Shown: positions 8,975-17,732 of the stretch, one piece after another | Position numbering within the stretch: the stretch's first letter is position 1 | Layout of the letters: the number at the start of each line of letters is the position of its first letter | DNA from: Massilia eurypsychrophila | GTDB lineage: Bacteria > Pseudomonadota > Gammaproteobacteria > Burkholderiales > Burkholderiaceae_D | Reading direction: 5' to 3' | NCBI RefSeq assembly: GCF_002760655.1 | Contig: NZ_PDOC01000007.1 | Coordinates: forward strand, 124,001-188,000 | DNA: 64,000 nucleotides | Notes under the pieces: model-generated | What the model was told of the DNA's origin: nothing | Databases searched by the model: none | Seen by the model: only the letters and a program-made list of their open reading frames with translations | Program-made: the position numbers and the translations under genes

Positions 8975-10066
8975 ATGAATAACACGATTCGCAGCGCTTG
9001 CGCCTTGCTTTGCGGCCTGTGCGCAAGTGCGGCCATGGCCCAGAGTTCGGTGACCGTATACGGCATCGTCGACAGCGGCCTGGTCTACACCACCAACATC
9101 AACGCGGCGGGCGACAATATCCTCAAGATGCCTTCGCTGACCAGCTCGTTCCCGTCGCGCATCGGCTTTCGCGGCACCGAAGACCTGGGCAACGGCCTGC
9201 AGGCGTTCTTCGTGCTGGAAAACGGCTTCGGCCTCGACAGCGGCGCCATCGGCCAGGGCAACCGCCTGTTCGGCCGCCAGGCCAACGTCGGCCTGAAAGG
9301 CGCCTTCGGCACCTTCACGCTGGGCCGCCAGAACAACATGACCTACCTGGCGCCGCAGAAGGCCGACGTGCTCGGACCGAACCTGTTCGCCATCGGCAGC
9401 ATCGACGGCTACCTGCCGAACTCGCGCAGCGACAACGCCATCGGCTACCTCGGCGTATTTTCGGGCGTGACCGTGGGCGCCACCTACAGCACCGGCCGCG
9501 ATACTTCCGCCGCCGGCGGACCTGCCGCCACCAACTGCGCCGGCGAAGTGGCCGGCAACTCGAAAGCCTGCCGCCAGGTCACCGGCATGCTCGCTTACGA
9601 CACCAAGGCATTCGGCGTCAGCGCCTCGTACGACGTTTTGTACGGCAACACCGGTGCAGCAGGCGGGCTCTCCAGCAGCGCCAACACCGACAAGCGCACC
9701 ACGCTGAACGGTTACGCCATGCTGGGCGCCACCAAGCTCGGCGCCGGCATCATCGCGCGCGAGCTCAATGCCGTCACCGGTCCCTCCGATTCGAACCTGT
9801 ATTACTTCGGCGTGAGCCACCCGCTGACGCCGGCGGTGGTGATCGACGCCCAGGTCGCAAAGCGCGACACCAAGGACAGCCCGAACGACGTCACCTTCAT
9901 GGCCGCGCGCGCGACCTACAACTTCTCCCGTCGCACCGCAGTGTACGCTGCGATTGGCCAGATGAAGAACAAGGGTACGTCGGCAGTGGCGCTGGATGCC
10001 GGCGGCACGGTTGGTGCGGGCAAGACGCAAAATGGCTTGATGGGCGGCTTGCGCCACATGTTCTAA
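8975..10066 (+). CDS. Gram-negative trimeric porin (Porin_4/OmpC-like)
   Basis: This 363-residue outer-membrane porin has a signal peptide ending AMAQ and a mature start SSVTVYGIVDSGL, typical of betaproteobacterial general porins. The GFRGTEDLGNGLQAFFVLENGF block and a C-terminal phenylalanine (GLRHMF) complete the family signature. The ATG at 8975 follows GGAGGAGAC; an earlier open reading stretch has no signal sequence at its start. It is divergent from a substrate-binding protein and carries PcaR-like boxes at its promoter. It may therefore be an aromatic-inducible porin. A rho-independent terminator follows. Confidence 0.95.
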   Translation: MNNTIRSACALLCGLCASAAMAQSSVTVYGIVDSGLVYTTNINAAGDNILKMPSLTSSFPSRIGFRGTEDLGNGLQAFFVLENGFGLDSGAIGQGNRLFGRQANVGLKGAFGTFTLGRQNNMTYLAPQKADVLGPNLFAIGSIDGYLPNSRSDNAIGYLGVFSGVTVGATYSTGRDTSAAGGPAATNCAGEVAGNSKACRQVTGMLAYDTKAFGVSASYDVLYGNTGAAGGLSSSANTDKRTTLNGYAMLGATKLGAGIIARELNAVTGPSDSNLYYFGVSHPLTPAVVIDAQVAKRDTKDSPNDVTFMAARATYNFSRRTAVYAAIGQMKNKGTSAVALDAGGTVGAGKTQNGLMGGLRHMF

Positions 10067-10075
10067 GCGTTGATG

Positions 10076-10106
10076 AAAAAAAAGGCGGCTTCGGCCGCTT
10101 TTTTTT
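10076..10106 (+). terminator. Rho-independent terminator after the porin
   Basis: A GCGGC-TTCG-GCCGC hairpin with a stable UUCG loop is preceded by a run of A and followed by eight T residues. It lies 10 bases after the porin stop. Confidence 0.9.
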
Positions 10107-10212
10107 GGTCTGGCATCGTCAGGTATCGAGCGGCCGCCCCGCCGGTTGCCGGCGCCTGGGCAAGGCAGTGATAAACTGTTTCAATCCCCCACAACGATAG
10201 CGGAAGCGGCTC

Positions 10213-10665
10213 ATGCAGATTGCATTCGAAACCCCAGATCAACCTGATGTACACGAATTGATCGGTGAACTGGATGCATACTTGTATTCGCTTTATCCGC
10301 CCGAAAACGTCTACGCGCTGGACATGGCATCGCTGCTCGATCCTAGTGTCCTGTTTGCGGTAGTTCGCACTACCGACGGCGCGCCGATAGGCTGTGGCGC
10401 CATCGTCATCAAGCCGGAATATGGCGAAATCAAACGGATGTATGTGCGCCCGACGGCACGTGGCAAGGGAGTCGCGCGCAGGCTGATCGAAAGCCTGGAA
10501 GCGAAAGCAGAGCAGCAAGGATGCCGCACTTTCATGCTGGAGACGGGCCCGACGATGCGTGAAGCGCTCATCCTGTATGAGCGCCTGGGTTACCAGTGCC
10601 GCGGGCCGTTTGGAGATTATCCGGAGGATCCGCTTTCGGTGTTCATGCAGAAGGGTGCAAGCTAA
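10213..10665 (+). CDS. GNAT-family N-acetyltransferase
   Basis: This 150-residue protein has the GNAT acetyl-CoA fold. The motif A region reads EIKRMYVRPTARGKGVARRLIE, containing the R-x-x-G-x-A pyrophosphate loop, and a late LILYERLGYQ segment is typical of motif B. The start is the ATG at 10213, with GGAAGCGG upstream. The substrate is unknown. It does not belong to the phenolics pathway and sits with two small unknown genes in a patch of mixed base composition. Confidence 0.85.
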   Translation: MQIAFETPDQPDVHELIGELDAYLYSLYPPENVYALDMASLLDPSVLFAVVRTTDGAPIGCGAIVIKPEYGEIKRMYVRPTARGKGVARRLIESLEAKAEQQGCRTFMLETGPTMREALILYERLGYQCRGPFGDYPEDPLSVFMQKGAS

Positions 10666-10730
10666 GGGTGACAGATGCGTTACATGACTATTTCATGTTG
10701 CCCCATTCTTATTTTCATAAGCAGGTAAGT

Positions 10731-11015
10731 ATGATTGAAGACTTCGGCCTGCACGACGCCACGTTAGTTTCGGTTCACTTCGTATGGGTAGATGGCACAT
10801 GCATCCTGACGGTCAGGCACAGTCAGTTATCAGACTGCATGCTGACGTTCTCGGGTGTCTCGAGGGTCACGTTGCCGCGCACTTACCCATGGGGACGATC
10901 CCAGTCAATCAACTCGGCGTGCCAACCAAAGGCTGGGCAGTACGAAATCGAGATGCAATCGGGTGATGTACTAGAAATTCATGCGTGCCAGGTAAAGCTC
11001 ACCGTCATTTCATAA
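10731..11015 (+). CDS. Hypothetical protein, 94 residues
   Basis: The likely start is the ATG at 10731, preceded by AGGT; the open frame runs further upstream but would overlap the acetyltransferase. The product opens MIEDFGLHDATLVSVHFVW. It alternates hydrophobic beta-like strands and has several cysteines. This LHDA opening is seen in small beta-rich proteins of unknown role, sometimes in immunity-type contexts, but I cannot assign a family. Base composition is lower in GC than the flanking catabolic genes. Confidence 0.5.
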   Translation: MIEDFGLHDATLVSVHFVWVDGTCILTVRHSQLSDCMLTFSGVSRVTLPRTYPWGRSQSINSACQPKAGQYEIEMQSGDVLEIHACQVKLTVIS

Positions 11016-11105
11016 GGGCCGCGGGGCAACTGTCGTACTTCTAGCAACACACCAGCGGGATTCACTGCCGGTAGAGTGATTGGGTTGAATCCTTGCGCTG
11101 CAAGC

Positions 11106-11333
11106 TTAAGGACGGAAGAACATCAGAACGCTGGCCACCGCACCTGTTGACGACTCAAAACAAGCGGACAGAAATGAAAATGTGCCTACGCAGGCAATCA
11201 GCACCCACTGCCAGGTGGTGACAGCCGACCCGGAAAAATACAAGGCTGCACCTAACGCAAACGCGCCCAGTGCTAAAACTAGCAGTAGGCCGTGCGCGAG
11301 GAAACTGGCCATTGGGTGGATCTCTGATGACAT
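11106..11333 (-). CDS. Small two-helix membrane protein, unknown function
   Basis: This 75-residue product has two clear hydrophobic segments: about residues 9-33 (FLAHGLLLVLALGAFALGAA) and 42-60 (WVLIACVGTFSFLSAC). The ATG at 11333 follows AAAGGG at a loose spacing. It has no recognisable domain, and its neighbours offer no clue. It could be a real small membrane protein or a chance frame; the paired transmembrane segments favour the former. Confidence 0.4.
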   Translation of the reverse strand: MSSEIHPMASFLAHGLLLVLALGAFALGAALYFSGSAVTTWQWVLIACVGTFSFLSACFESSTGAVASVLMFFRP

Positions 11334-11417
11334 CGGTGAACCCTTTCATCTAGCTGGGCTTTACTACGCTAAAGCAGCGTCCCGAATAATGGTCGTTGGA
11401 ACAACTATCGGCCAACC

Positions 11418-12263
11418 TTAGGGCAGCAGTATCGACAGCTCCTGCGCCCCACGCTGCAGCACCGGCAAAAACTCCGTCTCCATCTGCGTTGTGCTCACGC
11501 GCGCCGCCTGCGCGCCAACGTTCAGTGCCGCCAGCACCTTGCCCGACGCGCCGCGCACCGGCACCGCGATCGAGCGCAGTCCCAGTTCCAGCTCCTCGTC
11601 ATTGATCGCGTAACCCTGCTGCCGCACGCCGGCGAGAATCTCGCGCAGGCGTTTTTGCGACACCACCGTGCGCTCGGTCATCGGCCGCAGCTTGGTGCGG
11701 GCGAAGTAGGCGTCCAGTTCATCGGGCTCGAGATGGGCCAGCATCACGCGCCCTAACGAAGTGCAGTAGGCCGGCAGCCGGCTGCCGGCATTGAGCGCCA
11801 CCGACATCACGCGCGACGTCGCCGAGCGGGCGATGTACAGCACCTCGCTGTCGTCGAGCACCGCCAGCGAACACGATTCGTTGAGCGCGCGGCTGACGTT
11901 ATTCAGGTAAGGCTGCGACGACACCGCCAGCGGCGTAGACGACAGATACGAGTAGCCGAGCGTGAGCACTTTTGGGCGCAGCGAAAAATTGTTCATCTCC
12001 GCCTCGGCGTAACCGAGCTGCTTGAGCGTGTGCAGGCAGCGCCGCACGGCCGCGCGCGGGATGCCGGTCTTCTGGCTGATCTGGGCGATCGTCAGCGCGC
12101 GCCGCGAATCGCTGAACGCGCGCAGCACCGCCAGGCCGCGCGCCAGCGACGTCATGAAGCTCGGATCGGTCAGCGCATCGATCTCTTCGGCGATGCTGCG
12201 CTCGGGCGCATCGGCCACCGTCGCCGGTGTGGCCGCTGCTGGTTTGGGGGTTGTCTTGGCCAT
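11418..12263 (-). CDS. IclR-family regulator, PcaR/PcaU/PobR group
   Basis: This 281-residue protein has an N-terminal winged helix (about residues 35-95, with IAQISQKTGIPRAAVRRCLHTL) and the IclR effector-binding domain ending LNVGAQAARVS. It belongs to the PcaR/PcaU/PobR branch, which senses beta-ketoadipate, protocatechuate or 4-hydroxybenzoate. It is divergent from pcaI across 210 bases that contain a perfect GTTCGAT-T-ATCGAAC palindrome. The simplest reading is a PcaR-like activator of pcaIJF and the downstream ABC genes, possibly also of the porin. A second IclR protein of the same branch lies at 26506. Confidence 0.9.
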   Translation of the reverse strand: MAKTTPKPAAATPATVADAPERSIAEEIDALTDPSFMTSLARGLAVLRAFSDSRRALTIAQISQKTGIPRAAVRRCLHTLKQLGYAEAEMNNFSLRPKVLTLGYSYLSSTPLAVSSQPYLNNVSRALNESCSLAVLDDSEVLYIARSATSRVMSVALNAGSRLPAYCTSLGRVMLAHLEPDELDAYFARTKLRPMTERTVVSQKRLREILAGVRQQGYAINDEELELGLRSIAVPVRGASGKVLAALNVGAQAARVSTTQMETEFLPVLQRGAQELSILLP

Positions 12264-12357
12264 GTGCTTGTCAGAGTCCTTGCGGGCGCCGCCTTGCCGC
12301 GCCAGTGGGCGTGATTCTAGTCGAGTGGCCGCCGTTTGTGTTCATCGCATGTTTCGC

Positions 12358-12427
12358 TTGACCGCGGCGGGGGCGGTTCGCTACACTTCATTTGTGCGGT
12401 AGTAAAACATTAGTTCGATTATCGAAC
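12358..12427 (+). promoter_or_regulatory. pcaI promoter with PcaR-type palindrome
   Basis: TTGACC (12358-12363) and TACACT (12382-12387) are 18 bases apart. A perfect inverted repeat, GTTCGAT-T-ATCGAAC, lies at 12413-12427. Known PcaR boxes in pseudomonads have nearly this sequence. The position 47 bases before the pcaI start is consistent with control of pcaIJF. The promoter boxes are a consensus guess; the palindrome is certain. Confidence 0.65.
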
Positions 12428-12473
12428 ACATTTCGACGATTTACAAGCGAACACTTAATAGAAGAGACAACTC

Positions 12474-13139
12474 GTGATCGACAAGACCTATGAATCCCTT
12501 GAGCGCGCCGTGGCCGACGTGCCCGACGGCGCCACCGTCATGATCGGCGGCTTCGGCAACGCCGGCATGCCGTCCGCGCTGATCGACGCGCTCATCGCGC
12601 AGGGCGCGCGCGACCTCACCATCGTCAACAACAACGCCGGCAATGGCGAGACCGGCCTGGCCGCGCTGCTCAAGGCCAGGCGCGTGCGCAAGATCATCTG
12701 CTCGTTCCCGCGCCAGGCCGATTCGCAGGTGTTCGATGCGCTGTACCGCGCCGGCGAGATCGAACTCGAACTGACCCCACAGGGCAACCTGGCCGAGCGC
12801 ATTCGCGCCGCCGGCGCCGGCATCGGCGGCTTCTTCACGCCGACCGGCTACGGCACCCTGCTCGCCGAAGGCAAGGAGACGCGCCTCATCGACGGCCGCC
12901 ACTACGTGCTCGAGTCTCCCATCCACGCCGACTTCGCGCTGATCAAGGCGCACCGCGGCGACCGCTGGGGCAACCTGGTGTACCGCAAGACGGCGCGCAA
13001 TTTCGGCCCCATCATGGCGGCCGCCGCAAAAATCACCGTCGCGCAGGTGCGCGAAGTAGTGGCGTTGGGCGAACTCGATCCGGAAGCGATCGTCACGCCC
13101 GGAATTTTCGTTCAACGTGTCGTCCGGGAGGCTGTGTGA
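12474..13139 (+). CDS. pcaI: 3-Oxoadipate CoA-transferase subunit A
   Basis: This 221-residue alpha subunit of the beta-ketoadipate:succinyl-CoA transferase has the glycine-rich loop MIGGFGNAGMP near residue 22 and the CSFPRQ segment typical of CoA transferase family I. The start is a GTG at 12474 after GAAGAGAC. Its stop overlaps the GTG start of pcaJ (GTGTGA). With PcaJ it moves CoA from succinyl-CoA to beta-ketoadipate, the penultimate step of the protocatechuate pathway. Confidence 0.96.
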   Translation: MIDKTYESLERAVADVPDGATVMIGGFGNAGMPSALIDALIAQGARDLTIVNNNAGNGETGLAALLKARRVRKIICSFPRQADSQVFDALYRAGEIELELTPQGNLAERIRAAGAGIGGFFTPTGYGTLLAEGKETRLIDGRHYVLESPIHADFALIKAHRGDRWGNLVYRKTARNFGPIMAAAAKITVAQVREVVALGELDPEAIVTPGIFVQRVVREAV

Positions 13140-13795
13140 TCGTTCCTTTTACGCGTGACCAGATCGCCGCCCGCGTGGCGCAAGATATCCCCGAAGGCGC
13201 CTACGTCAACCTCGGCATCGGCCTGCCGACCAAGGTCGCCAACTACCTGCCGGCCGACCGCGAGATCTTCCTGCACAGCGAAAACGGCCTGCTCGGCATG
13301 GGCCCTGCGCCGGCGCCCGGCGAAGAAGACGAAGACCTGATCAACGCCGGCAAGCAGCCGGTCACCCTGCTCACCGGCGGCGCCTACTTCCACCACGCCG
13401 ACGCGTTCGCGATGATGCGCGGCGGGCACCTCGACATCTGCGTGCTCGGCGCCTTTCAGGTCTCCGCCAACGGCGACCTGGCCAACTGGCACACCGGCGC
13501 GCCGGACGCCATTCCCGCCGTCGGCGGCGCCATGGACCTGGCCCTCGGCGCGCGCCAGGTGTTCGTGATGATGGACCACCAGACCAAGACGGGCGAAAGC
13601 AAGATCGTCGACCAGTGCAGCTATCCGCTGACGGCCGTTGCCTGCGTCAGCCGCATCTACACCGACCTGGCCGTGCTCGACATCACGCCGGCCGGCCTGG
13701 CGGTGCGTGAAATGGCGCCCGGCCTCGACTTCGCCGAACTGCAGTCGCGCACCGGCGCCACATTAATCAAACAAGCACCTGGAGCACAGCCATGA
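13136..13795 (+). CDS. pcaJ: 3-Oxoadipate CoA-transferase subunit B
   Basis: This 219-residue beta subunit has its active-site glutamate in FLHSENGLLG (Glu49), which forms the enzyme-CoA thioester in this family. It starts at a GTG overlapping the pcaI stop and ends in an ATGA overlap with pcaF, so the three genes are translationally coupled. It acts as a heterodimer or heterotetramer with PcaI in the cytoplasm. Confidence 0.96.
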   Translation: MIVPFTRDQIAARVAQDIPEGAYVNLGIGLPTKVANYLPADREIFLHSENGLLGMGPAPAPGEEDEDLINAGKQPVTLLTGGAYFHHADAFAMMRGGHLDICVLGAFQVSANGDLANWHTGAPDAIPAVGGAMDLALGARQVFVMMDHQTKTGESKIVDQCSYPLTAVACVSRIYTDLAVLDITPAGLAVREMAPGLDFAELQSRTGATLIKQAPGAQP

Positions 13796-14994
13796 ACGAC
13801 GCCTTTATCTGCGACGCCATCCGCACCCCGATCGGCCGCTACGGCGGTGCGCTGAAAGACATCCGCGCCGACGACCTGGGCGCGCTGCCGCTGCGCGAAC
13901 TGATGCGCCGCAATCCTGGCGTCGACTGGAGCGCCATCGACGACGTCATTTACGGCTGCGCCAACCAGGCCGGCGAAGACAACCGCAACGTCGCGCGCAT
14001 GTCGGCGCTGCTGGCCGGCCTGCCGCAGGATGTGCCCGGGTCGACCGTCAACCGCCTGTGCGGCTCCGGCATGGACGCTGTTGGTTCGGCGGCGCGCGCA
14101 ATCCGCGCCGGCGACTGCGACCTGATGATCGCCGGCGGCGTCGAGTCGATGACGCGCGCGCCTTTCGTCATGGGCAAGGCCGACACGGCATTTTCGCGCC
14201 AGGCTGCCATCTACGACACCACCATCGGCTGGCGCTTTGTCAACCCGCTGATGAAGAAGATGTACGGCACCGACGCGATGCCGGAGACGGCCGAAAACGT
14301 CGCCGAGGAGTTTTCCATCAGCCGCGCCGACCAGGACCTGTTCGCGTTCAACAGCCAGACCAAGGCCGCGCGCGCGCAGAAGGACGGCATCCTGGCGCAG
14401 GAGATTGTCGCGGTGCAGCTGGCCCAGAAGAAGGGCGACCCGATCATTTTCGAACACGACGAGCATCCGCGCCTGTCCGCCATGGAAGCGCTGGCCAAGC
14501 TCAAAGGCGTCGTGCGCCCTGACGGCAGCGTCACCGCGGCCAATGCGTCGGGCGTCAACGATGGCGCCTGCGCCTTGCTGCTGGCCAGCGCCGCCGCGGC
14601 CGATCGCCACGGCCTGACGCCTAAGGCGCGCATCGTCGGCATGGCCACCACCGGCGTGGCGCCGCGCGTGATGGGCATCGGCCCGGCGCCGGCCACCCAG
14701 AAGCTGCTGGCGCGTCTCGGCATGACGCTCGACCAGATGGACGTGATCGAACTGAACGAAGCGTTTGCCTCGCAGGGCCTGGCGGTGATGCGCATGCTCG
14801 GCCTGCGCGACGACGACGCCCGCGTCAACCCGAACGGCGGCGCGATCGCGCTGGGCCACCCGCTCGGAATGAGCGGCGCGCGGCTGGTCACCACGGCGAT
14901 GTACCAGCTGCATCGCAGCGGCGGCCGCTACGCCCTGTGCACGATGTGCATCGGCGTGGGGCAGGGCATCGCCATCGTCATCGAACGCGTTTGA
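13792..14994 (+). CDS. pcaF: Beta-ketoadipyl-CoA thiolase
   Basis: This 400-residue thiolase cleaves beta-ketoadipyl-CoA to succinyl-CoA and acetyl-CoA. Catalytic residues are visible: Cys90 in NRLCGSGMDA, His356 in GHPLGMSG, and Cys386 in CTMCIGVGQG. The early stretch CDAIRTPIGRYGGAL is characteristic of PcaF rather than acetoacetyl-CoA thiolase. It overlaps pcaJ by four bases. About 95 bases separate it from the LIV-type permease genes, with no terminator seen, so one long transcript is likely. Confidence 0.96.
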   Translation: MNDAFICDAIRTPIGRYGGALKDIRADDLGALPLRELMRRNPGVDWSAIDDVIYGCANQAGEDNRNVARMSALLAGLPQDVPGSTVNRLCGSGMDAVGSAARAIRAGDCDLMIAGGVESMTRAPFVMGKADTAFSRQAAIYDTTIGWRFVNPLMKKMYGTDAMPETAENVAEEFSISRADQDLFAFNSQTKAARAQKDGILAQEIVAVQLAQKKGDPIIFEHDEHPRLSAMEALAKLKGVVRPDGSVTAANASGVNDGACALLLASAAAADRHGLTPKARIVGMATTGVAPRVMGIGPAPATQKLLARLGMTLDQMDVIELNEAFASQGLAVMRMLGLRDDDARVNPNGGAIALGHPLGMSGARLVTTAMYQLHRSGGRYALCTMCIGVGQGIAIVIERV

Positions 14995-15045
14995 TCCGCC
15001 GCTGGCGGAAATAATAGACATACAAAAGAAGAGAAGGAGACAGCA

Positions 15046-15099
15046 ATGACAATCACACTCGCGTCACGCGCAAGGGGAGGGCCCGGCCATGCTAGGTAA
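15046..15099 (+). CDS. Possible 17-codon leader peptide before the ABC permease genes
   Basis: An ATG at 15046 follows a very strong ribosome site (GAGAAGGAGACAG) and opens a short frame, MTITLASRARGGPGHAR. It ends at 15099, overlapping the permease start at 15089. The permease has its own weaker site (AAGGGGAGGG). The arrangement allows translational coupling. It may also be the remnant of a gene start left by a deletion. Too short to be sure. Confidence 0.35.
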   Translation: MTITLASRARGGPGHAR

Positions 15100-15955
15100 C
15101 TTCATCGGCGTGCTGTTCGACGGCATCGCCTACGGCAGCCTGCTGTTCCTCATCAGCGTGGGCCTGTCGGTCACGATGGGCATGATGAACTTCATCAACC
15201 TGGCGCACGGCGCCTTCGCCATGTTGGGCGGCTACGTCAGCGTCATGCTGCTGTCGCGCCTTGGCGTGCCGTTCATCGCCACGCTGCCGCTGGCGTTCAT
15301 CGCCGCCGCGCTGGTCGGCTTCGTGCTCGAGCGCCTGCTGTACCGGCGCCTGTACAAGGCCAGCCATCTCGACCAGGTGCTGTTCTCGATTGGCCTGACC
15401 TTCATGGCGGTCGCGGGCGCTACCTTCTTCTTCGGCCCGACCCAGCAACCGGTGGTGCTGCCAGACTGGCTGCGCGGCCAGGTGCCGCTGTTCGGCATGG
15501 ACGTCGGCGCCTACCGCCTGTTCCTGATCGGCGTCGTCGTGCTGGTGACAATCGCACTCGGCCTGCTGATCGAGCGCACCCGCTTCGGCGCGCAGATCCG
15601 CGCGTCGGTCGACAACCAGACCGCCGCCGCCGGCCTTGGCATCAACGTCAGCCGCGTGTTCAGCCTGACGTTCGCGCTCGGCTCCGGCCTCGCCGGCCTT
15701 GGCGGCGGCCTCGGCATCGACGTGCTGGGGCTCGACCCGACCTTCCCGGTCAAGTACATGGTGTACTTCCTGCTGGTGGTGGCCGTCGGCGGCGCCGGTA
15801 CCATCAAGGGCCCGCTGCTCGCCGCGATCATCCTCGGCGTGTTCGACGTGGCCGGCAAATACTACGTGCCGCAGGTTGGCGCCTTCGTCATCTACGGCCT
15901 GATGGTCGTGCTGCTGATCGCCTTCCCCGCTGGCCTGATCCGGAGGAAAGCATGA
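15089..15955 (+). CDS. LIV-type ABC transporter permease (LivH family)
   Basis: This 288-residue inner-membrane permease has eight or so hydrophobic segments and the LivH landmarks: GLSVTMGMMNFINLAHGAFAM near residue 26 and GLGINVSRVF in the cytoplasmic loop. It ends RRKA, with an ATGA overlap to the next permease. The cluster order, right after pcaIJF and before vanAB, suggests that it imports aromatic acids rather than branched amino acids. Substrate is inference. Confidence 0.94.
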   Translation: MLGNFIGVLFDGIAYGSLLFLISVGLSVTMGMMNFINLAHGAFAMLGGYVSVMLLSRLGVPFIATLPLAFIAAALVGFVLERLLYRRLYKASHLDQVLFSIGLTFMAVAGATFFFGPTQQPVVLPDWLRGQVPLFGMDVGAYRLFLIGVVVLVTIALGLLIERTRFGAQIRASVDNQTAAAGLGINVSRVFSLTFALGSGLAGLGGGLGIDVLGLDPTFPVKYMVYFLLVVAVGGAGTIKGPLLAAIILGVFDVAGKYYVPQVGAFVIYGLMVVLLIAFPAGLIRRKA

Positions 15956-16962
15956 GCATCATGAATGAAGCACCGGTGTCGGCGAAGTTGGCCGCGCCTG
16001 TACCGCGGCTGGCCAACGGCCGCTGGTCGGCACTCGAAATCGCCTTCTGGCTGCTGCCCGTCGCGGCGTACTTTGCCTTTACCGGCTACCTGGTTTTGAT
16101 CAGCCAGATCATGATCGTCGCGCTGTTCGCGCTGTCGCTCGACCTGATTCTCGGCTACGCCGGCATCGTCTCGCTCGGCCACGCCGCGTTCTTCGGCCTC
16201 GGCGCCTACACCGCCGGCCTGCTGGCGGTGCACGGCTGGGGCGAGCCGATCAGCGGCCTGCTGGCGGCTGCGGCGGTGGCCGCGCTGTTCGGCTATATCA
16301 CCGGCTTCCTGGTGGTGCGCGGCCAGGACCTGACGCGCCTGATGGTCACGCTCGGCATCGGTCTGATGCTGTTCGAAGCGGCCAACAAGGCCGCCTTCAT
16401 CACCGGCGGCGTCGACGGCCTGTCCGGCATGATGGTCGGCAAGCTGTTCGGCGTGTTCGAGTTCGACCTGGAAGGCAAGACGGCGTACGTGTACAGCTTC
16501 GTTGTCCTGTTCCTGCTGTTCGTCGTCATCCGGCGCCTGGTGCAGTCGCCGTTTGGCCTCAGTCTGGTCGGCATCCGCGAAGGTGGACGGCGCATGCCGG
16601 CCATCGGCGTCGACGTCAACCGCCGGCTGCGCGCGATATTTACCGTCAGCGCGGCGGTCGCCGGCGTGGCCGGCGCCTTGCTGGCGCAGACCACCCAGTT
16701 CGTCGGGCTCGATGTGCTGAGCTTTCCGCGCTCGGCCGAACTGCTGATCATCCTGGTCCTGGGCGGCACCGGCCGCCTGTACGGCGCGCTGATCGGCGCA
16801 ATCGTTTTCATGGTGGCGCAGGATTATATCGCCGGCCTCAATCCCGCCTACTGGCAGTTCTACATCGGCCTGCTGCTGGTGCTGATCGTGCTGTTCGCGC
16901 GCGGCGGCGTCCTTGGCGGCCTCGATCGCCTCAAGCAGTTGTTCGTCAAGGAGAAAGCATGA
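15952..16962 (+). CDS. LIV-type ABC transporter permease (LivM family)
   Basis: This 336-residue inner-membrane protein has the LivM signature LDLILGYAGIVSLGHAAFFGLGAY near residues 60-85 and GREG-like coupling loop text (VGIREGGRRMPAIGVDVN). It starts within the stop of the first permease and overlaps the ATPase gene that follows. It forms the heterodimeric channel with the LivH-type partner. Confidence 0.94.
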   Translation: MSIMNEAPVSAKLAAPVPRLANGRWSALEIAFWLLPVAAYFAFTGYLVLISQIMIVALFALSLDLILGYAGIVSLGHAAFFGLGAYTAGLLAVHGWGEPISGLLAAAAVAALFGYITGFLVVRGQDLTRLMVTLGIGLMLFEAANKAAFITGGVDGLSGMMVGKLFGVFEFDLEGKTAYVYSFVVLFLLFVVIRRLVQSPFGLSLVGIREGGRRMPAIGVDVNRRLRAIFTVSAAVAGVAGALLAQTTQFVGLDVLSFPRSAELLIILVLGGTGRLYGALIGAIVFMVAQDYIAGLNPAYWQFYIGLLLVLIVLFARGGVLGGLDRLKQLFVKEKA

Positions 16963-17732
16963 ATCCCGCCTCCAATCCGGGCGCGCAGACGCTGCGCACC
17001 GAGGCGCTGTCGAAAAGCTTCGGCAGCTTCGCCGCCAACAGCGACGTCAGCCTGGCGTTCCAGCCGGGTGCGCGCCATGCGCTGATCGGTCCGAACGGCG
17101 CCGGCAAGACCACCTTCATCAACCTGCTGACGGGCGGCCTGGCGCCGACCGCCGGCAAGGTCTGGATGGGCGACACCGACATCACCCACCTGGCGCAGCA
17201 CGAACGCGTCAAGCTGGGCATGACGCGCACCTTCCAGATCAACACCCTGTTCGCCGGCATGACGGTGCTCGAGTCGGTGGTGCTGGCGGTAAGCGAGCGG
17301 CGCGGCCTGCAGGGCGTCTGGTACAAGACCGTGGCCAGCCACCAGGACGTGGTCGACGAGGCGATGGCGCTGCTGGCGACGCTGAAGCTGACGGCGGAAG
17401 CTAACACCGTCACGCGCAGCATGGCGTACGGTAAGCAGCGGCTGGTGGAAATCGCGCTGGCGCTGGCGACCCAACCGTCGATCCTGCTGCTCGACGAGCC
17501 GGCCGCCGGCATCCCGTCGGCCGAAAGCAAGGAGCTGTTCGAGGTGATCGCCCAGCTGCCGCGCGACGTCACGGTGGTGTTCATCGAACACGACATGGGA
17601 CTGGTGTTCCGATTCGCCGACCGCATCACGGTCATGGTGGGCGGCAAAGTGCTGACCGAGGGGACGCCTGCCGAAATCTCGGCCGATCCGCGCGTCAAGG
17701 AAGTCTATCTGGGGGAGGCCGAACATGCGTGA
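16959..17732 (+). CDS. LIV-type ABC transporter ATPase (LivG family)
   Basis: This 257-residue nucleotide-binding subunit has Walker A GPNGAGKTT near residue 44 and Walker B SILLLDEPAAG. Its degenerate signature region, MAYGKQRLVEIALAL, is typical of LivG. The switch histidine lies in FIEHDMGLV. It overlaps both neighbours, so the four transport genes are coupled. Confidence 0.95.
   Translation: MNPASNPGAQTLRTEALSKSFGSFAANSDVSLAFQPGARHALIGPNGAGKTTFINLLTGGLAPTAGKVWMGDTDITHLAQHERVKLGMTRTFQINTLFAGMTVLESVVLAVSERRGLQGVWYKTVASHQDVVDEAMALLATLKLTAEANTVTRSMAYGKQRLVEIALALATQPSILLLDEPAAGIPSAESKELFEVIAQLPRDVTVVFIEHDMGLVFRFADRITVMVGGKVLTEGTPAEISADPRVKEVYLGEAEHA

Noticed and set aside
13657-15021. A 454-codon frame antisense to pcaF, and a similar one at 23719-25017 antisense to pcaB
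   Set aside because: Both mirror codon positions of conserved enzymes and show no family features.
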